In this document: in pieces, positions 1-8,837 of the stretch
How positions within the stretch are numbered: the first letter of the stretch is position 1
Layout: each line of letters begins with the position of its first letter
Assembly (NCBI GenBank): GCA_006226265.1
Contig: SBHH01000356.1
Location: 1 to 11,307 of the forward strand
Direction: 5' to 3'
DNA from: Alphaproteobacteria bacterium
Lineage (GTDB): Bacteria; Pseudomonadota; Alphaproteobacteria; Sneathiellales; Sneathiellaceae
DNA length: 11,307 bases
The notes under the pieces: model-generated
What the model was told of the DNA's origin: nothing
Seen by the model: the letters and a program-made list of their open reading frames with translations, nothing else
The model's database searches: none
Program-made: the position numbers and the translations under genes

Positions 1-1
1 G

Positions 2-91
2 TTTTTCTCCTCAATGCTGGTGGTTCTCGCCAATCTGATTACCGATTTCGTCTATCGTCTGGTCGATCCGCGCATTCGGACGGGGGGGTAA
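2..91 (+). CDS. C-terminal end of a DppB/OppB-like ABC permease (partial)
   Basis: Only the last 29 codons are inside the window, ending in TAA at 89-91; the rest lies off the left edge. The residues read as a hydrophobic segment (MLVVLANLITDF) followed by VYRLVDPRIR. That is the typical end of DppB/OppB-type permeases, whose last transmembrane helix is followed by a short tail of the form D-x-x-Y-x-x-x-D-P-R-I-R. The next gene, a DppC-like permease, starts 1 bp after the stop, which is the standard B-C order of these operons. The protein would be one of the two inner-membrane subunits of a peptide/nickel-family importer. The assignment relies on the tail motif plus the neighbouring genes. 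Confidence 0.8.
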   Translation, partial: FFSSMLVVLANLITDFVYRLVDPRIRTGG

Positions 92-92
92 G

Positions 93-988
93 ATGACTGT
101 GACTGACATGACCCCTGAAACCGCCGAAATGCCTGCCGTAGAAAGCCGCAGTCCGATCCGCGAGGCGGCCCGCGCCTTCCGGCAAAGCTGGGCCGGAATG
201 CTGGGGCTTTTCATCTTGATCCTGGTTGTCCTTTTTACCTATGTCGGGCCATATTTCTATCCGATCGATCCGTTCGATATCGTCTGGGCGCCCCTGACCC
301 CGCCGGGTCAGACGGAGACCGCGCCGCTTGGCACCGATTATCTTGGCCGCGATATTCTTGCAGGGCTTATCCATGGTGGTTCGGCCACCCTGTTCGTTGG
401 TATTGTCGCAGGCGTGATCACCATGACCATCGGCATCCTGATCGGGGCCTTCGCCGGTTATTACCGAGGAATGGTCGATGAAATCCTGATGCGGGTGACG
501 GAGTTCTTCCAGGTTCTCCCGGCGCTTCTTTTTGCCATGGTGCTGGTGACGCTTTTCTCGCCGACCATCTATGTGGTGTCGCTTGCCATCGGGATTGTCA
601 GCTGGCCAACGACGGCGCGTCTCACCCGGGCGGAATTTTTACGTATTCGGAACCTTGAATATGTCAATGCTTCCCGTTCCATCGGGGCGCGGAACCGGCG
701 CATCATTTGGAAAGTGATCCTGCCAAACGCGCTCGCGCCGCTTATCGTTTCCGCAATGCTGACCGTTGGTATCGCGATCCTGTTCGAGGCGGGTTTGAGC
801 TTTCTTGGTCTTGGCGATCCCAATGTTTTCAGTTGGGGACTGATGATCGGGGCGGGCCGTGAATATATCCTCGATGCCTGGTGGGCGGTGACATTCCCCG
901 GCTTCATGATTTTCTTGACGGTGCTCGGCTTCAGCCTGATCGGCGACGGCCTCAACGACGCCTTTAACCCGAAATTGAGGGAGCGCTG

Positions 989-989
<1 letters not shown>
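93..989 (+). CDS. DppC/OppC-like ABC transporter permease
   Basis: This 298-residue protein is the second membrane subunit of a peptide/nickel-family ABC importer. An N-terminal cytoplasmic stretch with a R-x-F-R-x-S-W element (about 28-33) leads into TM1 (36-52). The periplasmic loop ends in LGTDYLGRDIL (79-89), a signature of DppC-type proteins. The BPD_transp_1 domain then spans about 95-290 with five further hydrophobic segments. The cytoplasmic EAA loop is at 189-214 (EYVNASRSIGA, then ILPNALAPL) and docks on the ATPases. Length is normal for the family. ATG lies 1 bp after the upstream permease stop, preceded by a G-rich stretch (82-88). The stop overlaps the next start by one base (TGATG), implying translational coupling. 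The substrate cannot be read from a permease; peptides are the usual cargo, while nickel, glutathione or opines are alternatives. The binding protein gene is not in the window. Confidence 0.95.
977..983 (+). promoter_or_regulatory. Ribosome binding site of the DppD-like ATPase gene
   Basis: GAGGGAG lies five bases before the ATG at 989, inside the end of the permease gene. It supports the chosen start, where stop and start share one base. Confidence 0.6.
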
Positions 990-1977
<988 letters not shown>

Positions 1978-1981
<4 letters not shown>

Positions 1982-2955
1982 GTGACGAGAACCTCTTGGA
2001 AGTACGCGATCTGAAAGTCCATTTCGGCGGCAAGAAGATGTTTCGGAAAGCCGCCGTCGTGCATGCGGTGGATGGCGTCAGCTTCTCGGTCCCGAAAGGC
2101 AAGACTCTCGGCATCGTGGGCGAGAGCGGCTCCGGCAAGACAACGACGGCGCTGGCCGTTCTCCGTCTTGTGCCGATCACGGCGGGCGAGGTCCGGATCG
2201 ACAACCTCGAAATCAGCAGCCTTGAAAAGGAAGACTTGCGGAAAGCCCGGCGGCATTTCCAGATGGTTTTTCAGGATCCCTATTCCTCCCTCGATCCGCG
2301 CCAGAGGGTCGGGGATATCGTGCGTGAGCCGCTCGATCTCATGGAAATCGGCGATCCGTCGGAACGTGACCAGATGGTGCGTGATCTTTTCGTGCAGGTA
2401 GGCCTCCGCCCTGAACTCACCAAGCTCTTTCCGCATCAGTTCTCGGGCGGGCAGCGTCAGCGGGTTGGCCTCGCGCGTGCTCTTGCGACCCGACCGCAGC
2501 TTATCGTCTGTGACGAGCCCGTCTCGGCGCTTGATGTCGCCGTGCAGGCGCAGATCCTCAACCTCATGCGCAGGCTGCAGGAAGATATGGGGCTCACCTA
2601 TCTCTTCATCAGCCATGATCTCGGGGTGGTACAGCATCTTTGCGATCATGTGGCGGTGATGTATCTTGGCCAGATTGTTGAGCAGGCGGACCGGATTTCT
2701 TTGTTTAAAAATCCGCAGCATCCCTATACGAAAGCCTTGCTGGCGGCGGTGCCGAAGGCGCGGGTACGTGAGGACGAGACACGGGAGGAACGGGTGCCGC
2801 TAATCGGTGATCCGCCAAGCCCGATCAACCTGCCGGAAGGCTGCCGTTTTGCAGGCCGTTGTCCGGTCGCAATGGATAAATGCCACAAAATTCCGCCCGC
2901 TTTGAAAGATCAGGGCGGCGGGCATCTCGCGTCCTGCCATCTCTTGGATAATTAG
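1978..2955 (+). CDS. DppF/OppF-like ABC transporter ATP-binding protein
   Basis: This 325-residue ATPase is the second nucleotide-binding subunit and would pair with the DppD-like one under the two permeases. Visible motifs: Walker A GESGSGKT (48-55), Q-loop Gln99 in FQDPYSSLDP, signature FSGGQRQR (155-162), Walker B LIVCDE (175-180) and switch His213 in ISHD. FQDPYSSLDPR is characteristic of the F subunit as opposed to the D subunit. The C-terminal region has NPQHPYT and cysteines C289, C295, C302 and C320, so like its partner it retains the four-cysteine pattern. It begins inside the previous gene at an ATGA overlap and is the last gene of the operon. Its stop is only 3 bp from the stop of the convergent pgi gene, and I see no convincing terminator between them. 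Confidence 0.96.
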
Positions 2956-2958
2956 GGG

Positions 2959-4572
2959 TTAGCTTCCCGCTCGAAGCGCAGCGATGGCACGGAGGAGGCC
3001 GCCGGTCGATCCTTTCGCCCCCTCAATGGCCGCTTCGCCGCTCACCATGGGCTTCAGTCCGGCGGCGAGTTCCTTGCCAAGCTCTACGCCCCATTGATCG
3101 AAGGAATTCACGTTCCAGATTGCGCCTTCGACGAAGACGCGATGCTCATAAAGCGCGATGATCCGGCCAAGCGTGCGGGGCGTCAGCTTCCGGTAAAGAA
3201 GCGTAATGGAGGGGCGGTTGCCAGGGAATGTCCGGTGCAGGGCATCGCCGGGCTTCATGCCGGTTTTCGGCTGAACCTCTTTCTCGCTGCGGCCCTGCAT
3301 CAGGGCTTCCGACTGCGCTAGGCAATTGGCGAGCAGGAGGTCGTGATGCGCCTGCAATTGCGGCTCATGAGAGCTTGCGGCCATCAGGAATTCGCAAGGG
3401 ATGATCCGGCTTCCCTGATGGAGAAGCTGGTAAAAGGCATGCTGGCCATTGGTCCCGGCCTCGCCGAAGACGAGCGGGCCGCTGTCGCGCGCAATTTCCG
3501 CATCTGCAAGGGTGATGCGCTTGCCATTGCTTTCCATATCGAGCTGTTGCAAGTAAGCGGGCAGGCGGGCAAGACGCTGGTCATAGGGAAGGATGGCGCG
3601 CGCGCCAAAGCCGCAGATATTGTTATGCCAGATACCGGTAAGGCCCAGCATCAAGGGTATGTTCTGCGCGGGTGGCGCAGTTTGGAAATGGCGGTCCATT
3701 TCGAACCCGCCTTCCAGAAATTCCAGGAAATTGTCAGCTCCGATAGCGAGCATCAGGGGCAGGCCGATCGGCCCCCAGACGGAATAGCGTCCGCCGACCC
3801 AGTCGGCAAAGCCGAACACGCGGGCCGGATCGATGCCAAAAGCGGCGGTTTTCTCAAGTGCGGTGGAAACGGCGGCAAAATGGCGCGCGGCCTTGTCCCT
3901 GCCAACCGCGGCCTCGATCCAGGCCTTTGCGGTTGCCGCATTGGTCATCGTCTCGATGGTCGTGAAGGTTTTGGAGGCAATGATGAAAAGAGTTCGTGCT
4001 GCATCAAGCGTCTTCAGAAGATCGGCGATTTCGGCTCCGTCGACGTTGGAAACGAAATGGAGCCGGAGGTTCTTGTGATAGGGGGCAAGGGCCGCCGTTG
4101 TCATGGCCGGGCCAAGGTCGGAACCGCCAATACCGATATTAACGACCTCGGTGAAGGCGGTGCCATCTGATGCGGTTATTTTTCCGCTTTCCAGATCGCA
4201 TGTGAAGTCGGCCATCCGCGCGAGTGTTTCCCGTACTTCCGGCATGACATCACTGCCATCGACGAAGACAGGCTCGTCGGACCTATTGCGAAGCGCCGTG
4301 TGAAGGGCCGCGCGACCTTCTGTCCGGTTAACTGCGACACCACTGAACATGGCATCGCGTTTCTCCAGAACGTTGGTGTCTTCGGCGAGTTCCAGAAGAA
4401 GATCGCGCGCTGTTGCATCGACCGCGCTTTTCGAAAAATCGAACAGCATATCATCGAGGGAGAGGGAAAATTCTTCAAACCGTCTGGGGTTTTCAGTGAA
4501 CAGGGACGCAATGGGGCGCCGGCGCGTCGCCTCGAAATGCGCCGCGAGACGCTCCCAAATCTTGTTACTCAT
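2959..4572 (-). CDS. pgi: Glucose-6-phosphate isomerase
   Basis: This cytoplasmic enzyme interconverts glucose 6-phosphate and fructose 6-phosphate, feeding glycolysis/Entner-Doudoroff or gluconeogenesis. The 537 residues are close to the usual bacterial length of about 550. Two SIS-type sugar-isomerase domains are present. Both family signatures are clear: [14 protein letters not shown] (257-270) and [18 protein letters not shown] (483-500). Expected catalytic residues are Glu347 in MESNGK, His378 in GTNGQHAF and Lys500. The phosphate-binding segment [11 protein letters not shown] (145-155) is intact. The ATG has a good ribosome binding site five bases upstream and overlaps the stop of the upstream TRAP-type binding protein gene by four bases, so the two are probably one transcription unit. 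A long open frame on the opposite strand within this gene is a shadow. The identification is secure. Confidence 0.99.
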   Translation of the reverse strand: MSNKIWERLAAHFEATRRRPIASLFTENPRRFEEFSLSLDDMLFDFSKSAVDATARDLLLELAEDTNVLEKRDAMFSGVAVNRTEGRAALHTALRNRSDEPVFVDGSDVMPEVRETLARMADFTCDLESGKITASDGTAFTEVVNIGIGGSDLGPAMTTAALAPYHKNLRLHFVSNVDGAEIADLLKTLDAARTLFIIASKTFTTIETMTNAATAKAWIEAAVGRDKAARHFAAVSTALEKTAAFGIDPARVFGFADWVGGRYSVWGPIGLPLMLAIGADNFLEFLEGGFEMDRHFQTAPPAQNIPLMLGLTGIWHNNICGFGARAILPYDQRLARLPAYLQQLDMESNGKRITLADAEIARDSGPLVFGEAGTNGQHAFYQLLHQGSRIIPCEFLMAASSHEPQLQAHHDLLLANCLAQSEALMQGRSEKEVQPKTGMKPGDALHRTFPGNRPSITLLYRKLTPRTLGRIIALYEHRVFVEGAIWNVNSFDQWGVELGKELAAGLKPMVSGEAAIEGAKGSTGGLLRAIAALRAGS

Positions 4573-5561
4573 CCAAGCTCTCCCAGCAGGCGGATCAACT
4601 TGTCCCCTGCCTCGCCCGTTGCTTTGCGGAAGGCGGCAAGAAAGGCAGGTTGCATGATGGCGGCAAGGGCATATTCTTCCTGTTTCGTCGCCTTATGGAT
4701 ATTCATGCCCTCTTCTGCGAGACGGGTAGGGGCTGCGGAACTTGCAATTTCAGAAGCCTGCACAGCCCAAAGCGCTGCCTTTTGCCCCGCTTTAAGGATG
4801 GCCCGTTTATTCTTGTCCGAGAGGGACGCATACCAGTCCGGGTTGACATAGCCGTTGAAGAAGAGGCTGTAGAGGGGAAGCAGCGTCGCCGCGTTCTGCT
4901 TCTCGTAATATTTATAGGAAAGGGCCGAGGTGACATCAGTGACCCCTGCTGTAATCCTGCCGGCATCAAGAGCGGCCTGTGCTTCTCCGTCGGGCATTTC
5001 GACGGGTTCCGCCCTCAGGGCCTTCATTGCCGCATCGGCAACCGGTCCGAGACCTTGGATTTTCACGCCCTTGAAATCATCCGGTGCAATGAGGGGGCGA
5101 CCCTTTGAAGTGATCGCGGTTTCGGCGGATGCGAACAGCCAGGCAATGCTTTGCACGCCCTGATCGCTAAGCGCATCGTCCAACATTGCGGCGGCGCGAG
5201 AGGCAGGCCATTTCTCAAGCGGGCGAATTCGGCCAATCGCAAAAGGGTCCAGAGTGATATTCATCAGCGGCACCCGGGACGCCCATCGAATATTGGACGT
5301 GAAGGCGCATTCGATGTCCCCGGCCGCAACGGCGCGGGCATTGTCACGACCCGGCAGGAGGCTGCCGGAACCGTTAACATCGACATCAATCTCATGCTCG
5401 GAAAGGGTTTCGACCTCCGCTGCCCATTGATCGATCACCTTGGCGATATGGTTTTCAGGCGGCAGCGGATGACTGCAGCGCATGGTGATCGCTGCCGATG
5501 CCATGTCGATGACCCCTAGGCTGACTGCCAGGGCTATGATTGAGCCTGAAAATACCCTCAC
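4569..5561 (-). CDS. Orphan TRAP-type (DctP family) periplasmic solute-binding protein
   Basis: This 330-residue protein has a signal peptide: Arg2, a hydrophobic stretch at about 8-19, and a likely cut after ASA at 23. The mature part follows the DctP fold order: an opening strand [16 protein letters not shown], then an N-terminal lobe with [11 protein letters not shown] (64-74) and V-A-A-G-D-I (78-83). The segment FKGVKIQG...RAEPVEMP (163-190) is followed by a C-terminal lobe with [19 protein letters not shown]. In TRAP systems such proteins deliver organic acids to DctQ/DctM membrane subunits, but none is present here. The arginine normally found in the KxR element, which salt-bridges the ligand carboxylate, appears to be Gln169, so the ligand may be unusual. 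The start is GTG, with AAGGGA about ten bases upstream. The stop overlaps the pgi start by four bases. A sensory or scavenging role without its own transporter is inference. Confidence 0.85.
   Translation of the reverse strand: MRVFSGSIIALAVSLGVIDMASAAITMRCSHPLPPENHIAKVIDQWAAEVETLSEHEIDVDVNGSGSLLPGRDNARAVAAGDIECAFTSNIRWASRVPLMNITLDPFAIGRIRPLEKWPASRAAAMLDDALSDQGVQSIAWLFASAETAITSKGRPLIAPDDFKGVKIQGLGPVADAAMKALRAEPVEMPDGEAQAALDAGRITAGVTDVTSALSYKYYEKQNAATLLPLYSLFFNGYVNPDWYASLSDKNKRAILKAGQKAALWAVQASEIASSAAPTRLAEEGMNIHKATKQEEYALAAIMQPAFLAAFRKATGEAGDKLIRLLGELG
4578..4583 (-). promoter_or_regulatory. Ribosome binding site of pgi
   Basis: On the minus strand GGAGAG stands five bases before the pgi ATG, inside the last codons of the binding-protein gene. 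It supports the ATGA overlap as the true junction and so translational coupling of the two genes. Confidence 0.6.
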
Positions 5562-6071
5562 TTTTGCGCCGTCCCTTGTCCTGACCGGTTTCTTGCGCAG
5601 ACTATATCGAAATTAACGTTCTCGCGCCATGCTCTTTGAATTAAGCGTCTTTTGCCTCTATCCGGTCCCATTTGATGGCCTTGAGATCAAGTGCAAAACC
5701 CGAGTAGGACACTTACACGGACGGAAACGTGGTGACCTGGTTGCCGTTCAGTCAATCGACGATGACAATAATATCCTTGTTCGTGATGCCCGCAAGAGAG
5801 GCGTGATCGGGGGCGATCTTGAGGCATGGAATATTGCTACCAGCATGACCGCTGAAGCAGGTCGCCGGAGTTTCGGCTTTATAGGATTGCTTTTGAAAAC
5901 CCATCTTCAGATCCTTTTGGAGAGATGGTTTGAGACGTTCGGCGAAGACGGGCATAAACCATTTGCCGGTATGGCAGCTTTTGCGGTTTTTTCCTGTGTT
6001 CACGCCAAAGCAGGAAGCGGTGAAACGCGAACTTCCGTTCAATAGGAAAAACAATCTATTTTATGAAAATG
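5562..6071. other. Low-GC intergenic region of about 510 bp
   Basis: No intact gene is convincing between the start of the TRAP-type binding protein and the end of the MFS gene, both on the minus strand. A hand count gives 24 G/C of 60 bases at 5881-5940 and 27 of 60 at 6001-6060, well below the surrounding genes. Besides the broken PDZ-like frame, the first roughly 80 bp should hold the promoter of the binding-protein/pgi pair. A TATAGT box on the minus strand lies near 5603-5608, but I see no good -35 element, so I do not call a promoter. Confidence 0.5.
5641..6054 (-). pseudogene. Possible decayed gene with a PDZ-like segment
   Basis: On the minus strand one frame stays protein-like from about 6054 (TTG) to a final TAA at 5641-5643, but it is interrupted by TGA at 5752-5754 and TAA at 5713-5715. 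Just before the first stop it reads IAPDHASLAGITNKDIIVIV. This fits the PDZ pattern 'x-SPAxxAGIxxGDxIvxVdG', the region where the domain begins its central strands. After the stop it continues LNGNQVTTF, as a PDZ domain would. Later it reads GFALDLKAIKWDRIEAKDA. No good ribosome binding site or ATG start was found. The DNA is noticeably AT-richer than its neighbours. I infer a pseudogene of a small PDZ-containing protein. Alternatives are chance similarity, a genuine short protein ending at 5752, or a plus-strand frame (5629-6045) that shows no recognisable motif. Confidence 0.35.
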
Positions 6072-7379
6072 TCAGGCCGGTGCCGCACCGGGCCCCGGTT
6101 CGCGCGTTCTTAAAAGAACCATCGCCATTGCCAGCATATTGAGCATGTTCCAGGCAATTCCGTTAACGAATGCCGCCTGATAGGAGCCGGTCAGGTCATA
6201 GATAAAACCGGACATCCAGCCGCCGAGAGCCATTCCGGCAACAGTCATCATAATCACAAGGCCGACACGCTGGCCCGCCTCTTTCGCCGGAAGATATTCG
6301 CGCACGATAAGTGCGTAGCTTGGCACGATACCGCCCTGGCTAAGCCCGAAAACAAGTGAGACGATATAGAGTGAGGCCAGACCATTGAACGGGATATAAA
6401 GAATGAGGGCCATACATTGCAGGAAGGAGCCGAGCAAGAGCGTTCGCACCCCACCAATGTGATCCGCAAGAAAGCCCGAAAGAAGCCGGCTTGCGATTCC
6501 GCCGCAAAGCATGAGCGACAGCATATTCGCGCCATGGGCGACGCCGAAGCCAAGATCCGCGCAATAGGCGACGATATGCACCTGCGGCATCGACATGGCG
6601 ACGCAGCAGCCAATCCCTGCAAGACAAAGAAGGAGTTGCAGAAAGCGGGGCGACAGATTGATCTGTTTTAACTGAATTGCGCTATCAGGATTGTCGCCAA
6701 TGCTTTCCAGAACCTGTGACGGGCGCCGTCGTCTTAGCAAGAACGCCATCGGCAGCATGATGAGGACGGAGGCGCCCGCGACCACGAAATAGGCTTCGCG
6801 CCAGCTTGCGGCGGCAATCACTTCCTTCAGGATCAGTGGCCAGATAGCTCCGGCAAGATAGTTTCCGCTTGCCGCGGCGGCGACGGCAATGCCCCGTCTT
6901 TTTTCGAACCAGTGAGAAATATCAGCGATCAGCGGTCCGAAGCAGACTGAGGAGCCGATGCCGATCAAAAGTCCCTGCCAGAGCGAGAAGATCCAGATAT
7001 TTCCTGCAAGCGCGCCGAGGCTGAACCCGACCGCGAGGAGAAGGGAGGCCGCGACCATCGGCGGAACAATACCGAAGCGGTCGATCAGCCGGCCAAACAG
7101 GAAGTTTCCTGCAGCGAAGCCCAGCATCGTTGCCGTGTAGGGCATCGACGCTTCGGACCGGTCGATACCGAAATCCGTCTGGACCCGCGGCAGAACGACC
7201 ACGGCGGCCCACATTCCGGCACTGCCGATGATCGAAATCAGGACGGAAATGACAAGCCGGAACCATGAATAGCGGCTGTCTGTTAGTCTGTCAGCAACAG
7301 GGACGGAAGAGGATGAGATTGACAAGAGACGCACCTTTGTGGGGGTCGGGGCGGTTATTCTTTTGCTGCACTCTAGCAT
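6072..7379 (-). CDS. MFS transporter, monocarboxylate/oxalate-formate antiporter-like
   Basis: An inner-membrane secondary transporter of up to 435 residues with about 12 hydrophobic segments in two halves separated by a cytoplasmic loop (about 214-245, starting RRRRPS). The MFS motif-A element between TM2 and TM3 is GRLIDRFG (96-103), with a weaker copy GFLADHIGG (302-310). The element HWFEKRRGIAVAAAASGNY (156-174) after TM4 is typical of MFS members resembling monocarboxylate transporters and oxalate:formate antiporters, so an organic acid is a reasonable but unproven substrate. The ATG at 7379 has no evident ribosome binding site. A TTG at 7325 (residue 19) is preceded by AAGGTG six bases upstream and would start MSISSSSVPVAD, so the true protein may be 417 residues. 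It is divergent from the MscS gene. The family call is firm; the substrate is not. Confidence 0.92.
   Translation of the reverse strand: MLECSKRITAPTPTKVRLLSISSSSVPVADRLTDSRYSWFRLVISVLISIIGSAGMWAAVVVLPRVQTDFGIDRSEASMPYTATMLGFAAGNFLFGRLIDRFGIVPPMVAASLLLAVGFSLGALAGNIWIFSLWQGLLIGIGSSVCFGPLIADISHWFEKRRGIAVAAAASGNYLAGAIWPLILKEVIAAASWREAYFVVAGASVLIMLPMAFLLRRRRPSQVLESIGDNPDSAIQLKQINLSPRFLQLLLCLAGIGCCVAMSMPQVHIVAYCADLGFGVAHGANMLSLMLCGGIASRLLSGFLADHIGGVRTLLLGSFLQCMALILYIPFNGLASLYIVSLVFGLSQGGIVPSYALIVREYLPAKEAGQRVGLVIMMTVAGMALGGWMSGFIYDLTGSYQAAFVNGIAWNMLNMLAMAMVLLRTREPGPGAAPA
6077..6091 (-). terminator. Possible weak terminator at the end of the MFS gene
   Basis: A perfect 6-bp GC-rich stem (CCGGTG and CACCGG around a 3-base loop) overlaps the last codons of the MFS gene, just before its stop at 6072-6074. 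Reading in the gene's direction it is followed after about ten bases by ATTTTC and AT-rich DNA. The U-tract is short and offset, so it may be a poor intrinsic terminator or simply GC-rich coding sequence. Confidence 0.3.
7332..7338 (-). promoter_or_regulatory. Ribosome binding site favouring a TTG start for the MFS gene
   Basis: On the minus strand AAAGGTG is followed after six bases by TTG at 7325-7323, in frame with the MFS protein. The upstream ATG at 7379 lacks any comparable element. This makes the shorter protein, without the 18-residue polar N-terminal extension, a serious alternative. Confidence 0.45.
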
Positions 7380-7387
7380 AGAGTTCG

Positions 7388-7419
7388 GCTTGCTTACATT
7401 AACTTTATGCGCGCTTGCT
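7388..7419. repeat. Short direct repeat in the divergent MFS/MscS promoter region
   Basis: GCTTGCT occurs at 7388-7394 and again at 7413-7419, 25 bp apart start to start, on either side of an AT-rich core (ACATTAACTTTAT). This lies between the divergent MFS and channel genes, where promoters for both must be. It could be a pair of regulator half-sites or chance; a 7-bp match is weak evidence. No clear -35/-10 pair was found for either direction. Confidence 0.2.
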
Positions 7420-7502
7420 GAAGGGGCGTCATTTCACCGCAAGTCGGCGATAAATATGTGATATCCTTTGATTTCCCTGGCAGAAGGGCTAAGCTTTGCC
7501 CG

Positions 7503-8798
7503 ATGAGTGAGCAGAAGATACAGCAAATTCTGATCCAGATATGGGAGCAACTGATCTCCCTGGTATCAGATGTTGACGTGGTTGCGCAAACCGTTGGCGT
7601 GGCCGCGGGACTGGTCTTTGCGATTATTGCACGCAACAAGTTCCGGGCAACGCTGGAAGCTCTCAAGCTTCGGTTTTCCGGAAATTTCGCGGCGGTCCGC
7701 GGCATTGGCATTCTCGAAACTCTGGCGGTGCCACTTGTCTGGCTGATCGTCGAGTTTCTGCTGCTTGCCATTTTTCAGGGCGTCGGGCCGCCTTCCTACA
7801 TCATCAGTGCGATCTGCTCGCTGCTGAGTGCCTGGGTCATCATCAATATCGTGACCAGCCTGTCGCGCAACAAGTTGTGGGCGCGGGTAGTGGCCTTCGT
7901 TGCCTGGACGGTGGCGGCGCTCAACATCCTGGGACTGTTGCCGCCGACCCTTGAGTTTCTCGACAGTCTTGCCTTTAATCTCGGCGCGACGCGGATTTCC
8001 ATGCTGGGCCTTGCGAAGGCGCTGGTGGCCGGGATCATTCTGTTCTGGATTACCCTGGGTGCGTCGCGCTTTCTTGAAACACGGATTTACAAGTCGAAAG
8101 CCCTGACGCCGTCCGTGCAGGTGTTGAGTGCAAAGCTGGTCCGTGTCACACTGATCGCGGCCGCCATCTTGATTATCCTGTCCAATTCGGGGATAAATAT
8201 CACCGCCTTTGCAGTCTTCAGTGGTGCTCTCGGTGTCGGAATCGGCTTTGGCCTGCAAAAGATTGTCTCCAATCTGATCAGCGGCATTATTCTTTTGCTT
8301 GATCGCAGCATCAAGCCGGGCGACGTCATTCAGGTGGGAGAGACCTATGGCCGGGTACATGCTATGGGCGCGCGCTATGCGTCGGTGATTACGCGGGATG
8401 CGATGGAGTTTCTTATCCCGAACGAGGATCTGATCACGCAGCAGGTAATCAACTGGTCCTATAGTTCACGAAATGTACGCCTCCGTGCGCCGGTCGGCGT
8501 TGCCTATGAGACGGATATCCCCAAGGCAATCGAACTTGTTCAGAAAGCGGCCGAAGGTGTGCCGCGCGTTCTACTCGACCCGGCACCGCGCTGCCTGATG
8601 CGGGGATTTGGCGACAATTCGATCGACTTGGAACTGCGCTTCTGGATTGCCGATCCCGAGCAAGGTTGCGGCAATGTGACAAGCGATGTCCTTGTCCGCA
8701 TTTGGCAGGTTTTCAAGGAAAAGGGAATATCTATTCCATTTCCACAACGCGATGTGCGTGTGGAAATGGTGCCACGATCCAAAACCGAGGCCAATTGA
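7503..8798 (+). CDS. MscS-family mechanosensitive ion channel
   Basis: An inner-membrane channel that opens under membrane tension to release solutes on hypo-osmotic shock. From ATG 7503 it has 431 residues, longer than E. coli MscS (286). The extra length is additional N-terminal hydrophobic helices (about 30-43, 73-92, 98-119, 127-145, 167-187, 211-228). The pore helix and hinge are glycine/alanine-rich: FSGALGVGIGFGLQKIVSNL (239-258), matching the MscS TM3 region. The soluble beta and alpha/beta domains follow, with PGDVIQVGETYGRV (272-285), FLIPNEDLITQQVINWS (303-319), VGVAYETDI (331-339) and IPFPQRDV (411-418). All are close counterparts of MscS sequence. An in-frame GTG at 7458 would add 15 residues (MISFDFPGRRAKLCP). 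Neither start has a strong ribosome binding site, and I prefer the ATG because MSEQKIQQ resembles a natural polar N-terminus. The SLC13-type gene follows 39 bp later and is probably co-transcribed. Confidence 0.94.
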   Translation: MSEQKIQQILIQIWEQLISLVSDVDVVAQTVGVAAGLVFAIIARNKFRATLEALKLRFSGNFAAVRGIGILETLAVPLVWLIVEFLLLAIFQGVGPPSYIISAICSLLSAWVIINIVTSLSRNKLWARVVAFVAWTVAALNILGLLPPTLEFLDSLAFNLGATRISMLGLAKALVAGIILFWITLGASRFLETRIYKSKALTPSVQVLSAKLVRVTLIAAAILIILSNSGINITAFAVFSGALGVGIGFGLQKIVSNLISGIILLLDRSIKPGDVIQVGETYGRVHAMGARYASVITRDAMEFLIPNEDLITQQVINWSYSSRNVRLRAPVGVAYETDIPKAIELVQKAAEGVPRVLLDPAPRCLMRGFGDNSIDLELRFWIADPEQGCGNVTSDVLVRIWQVFKEKGISIPFPQRDVRVEMVPRSKTEAN

Positions 8799-8837
8799 CC
8801 GGCCTTTCCGCTTTTATTCTATTGTCCGGATGGGGTT

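Noticed and set aside
2962..2977. Hairpin GCTTC/GAAGC after the ABC operon as a terminator
   Set aside because: Only five base pairs, inside the end of pgi, with no U-tract on either strand.
3343..4170. A 275-codon open frame on the plus strand opposite pgi
   Set aside because: It is entirely antisense to a certain pgi gene and has no recognisable domain. Long antisense frames are expected opposite GC-rich coding DNA.
5629..6045. A 138-codon plus-strand frame in the low-GC gap
   Set aside because: No recognisable motif and no ribosome binding site before its ATG. The opposite strand carries the PDZ-like signal, which this frame mirrors.
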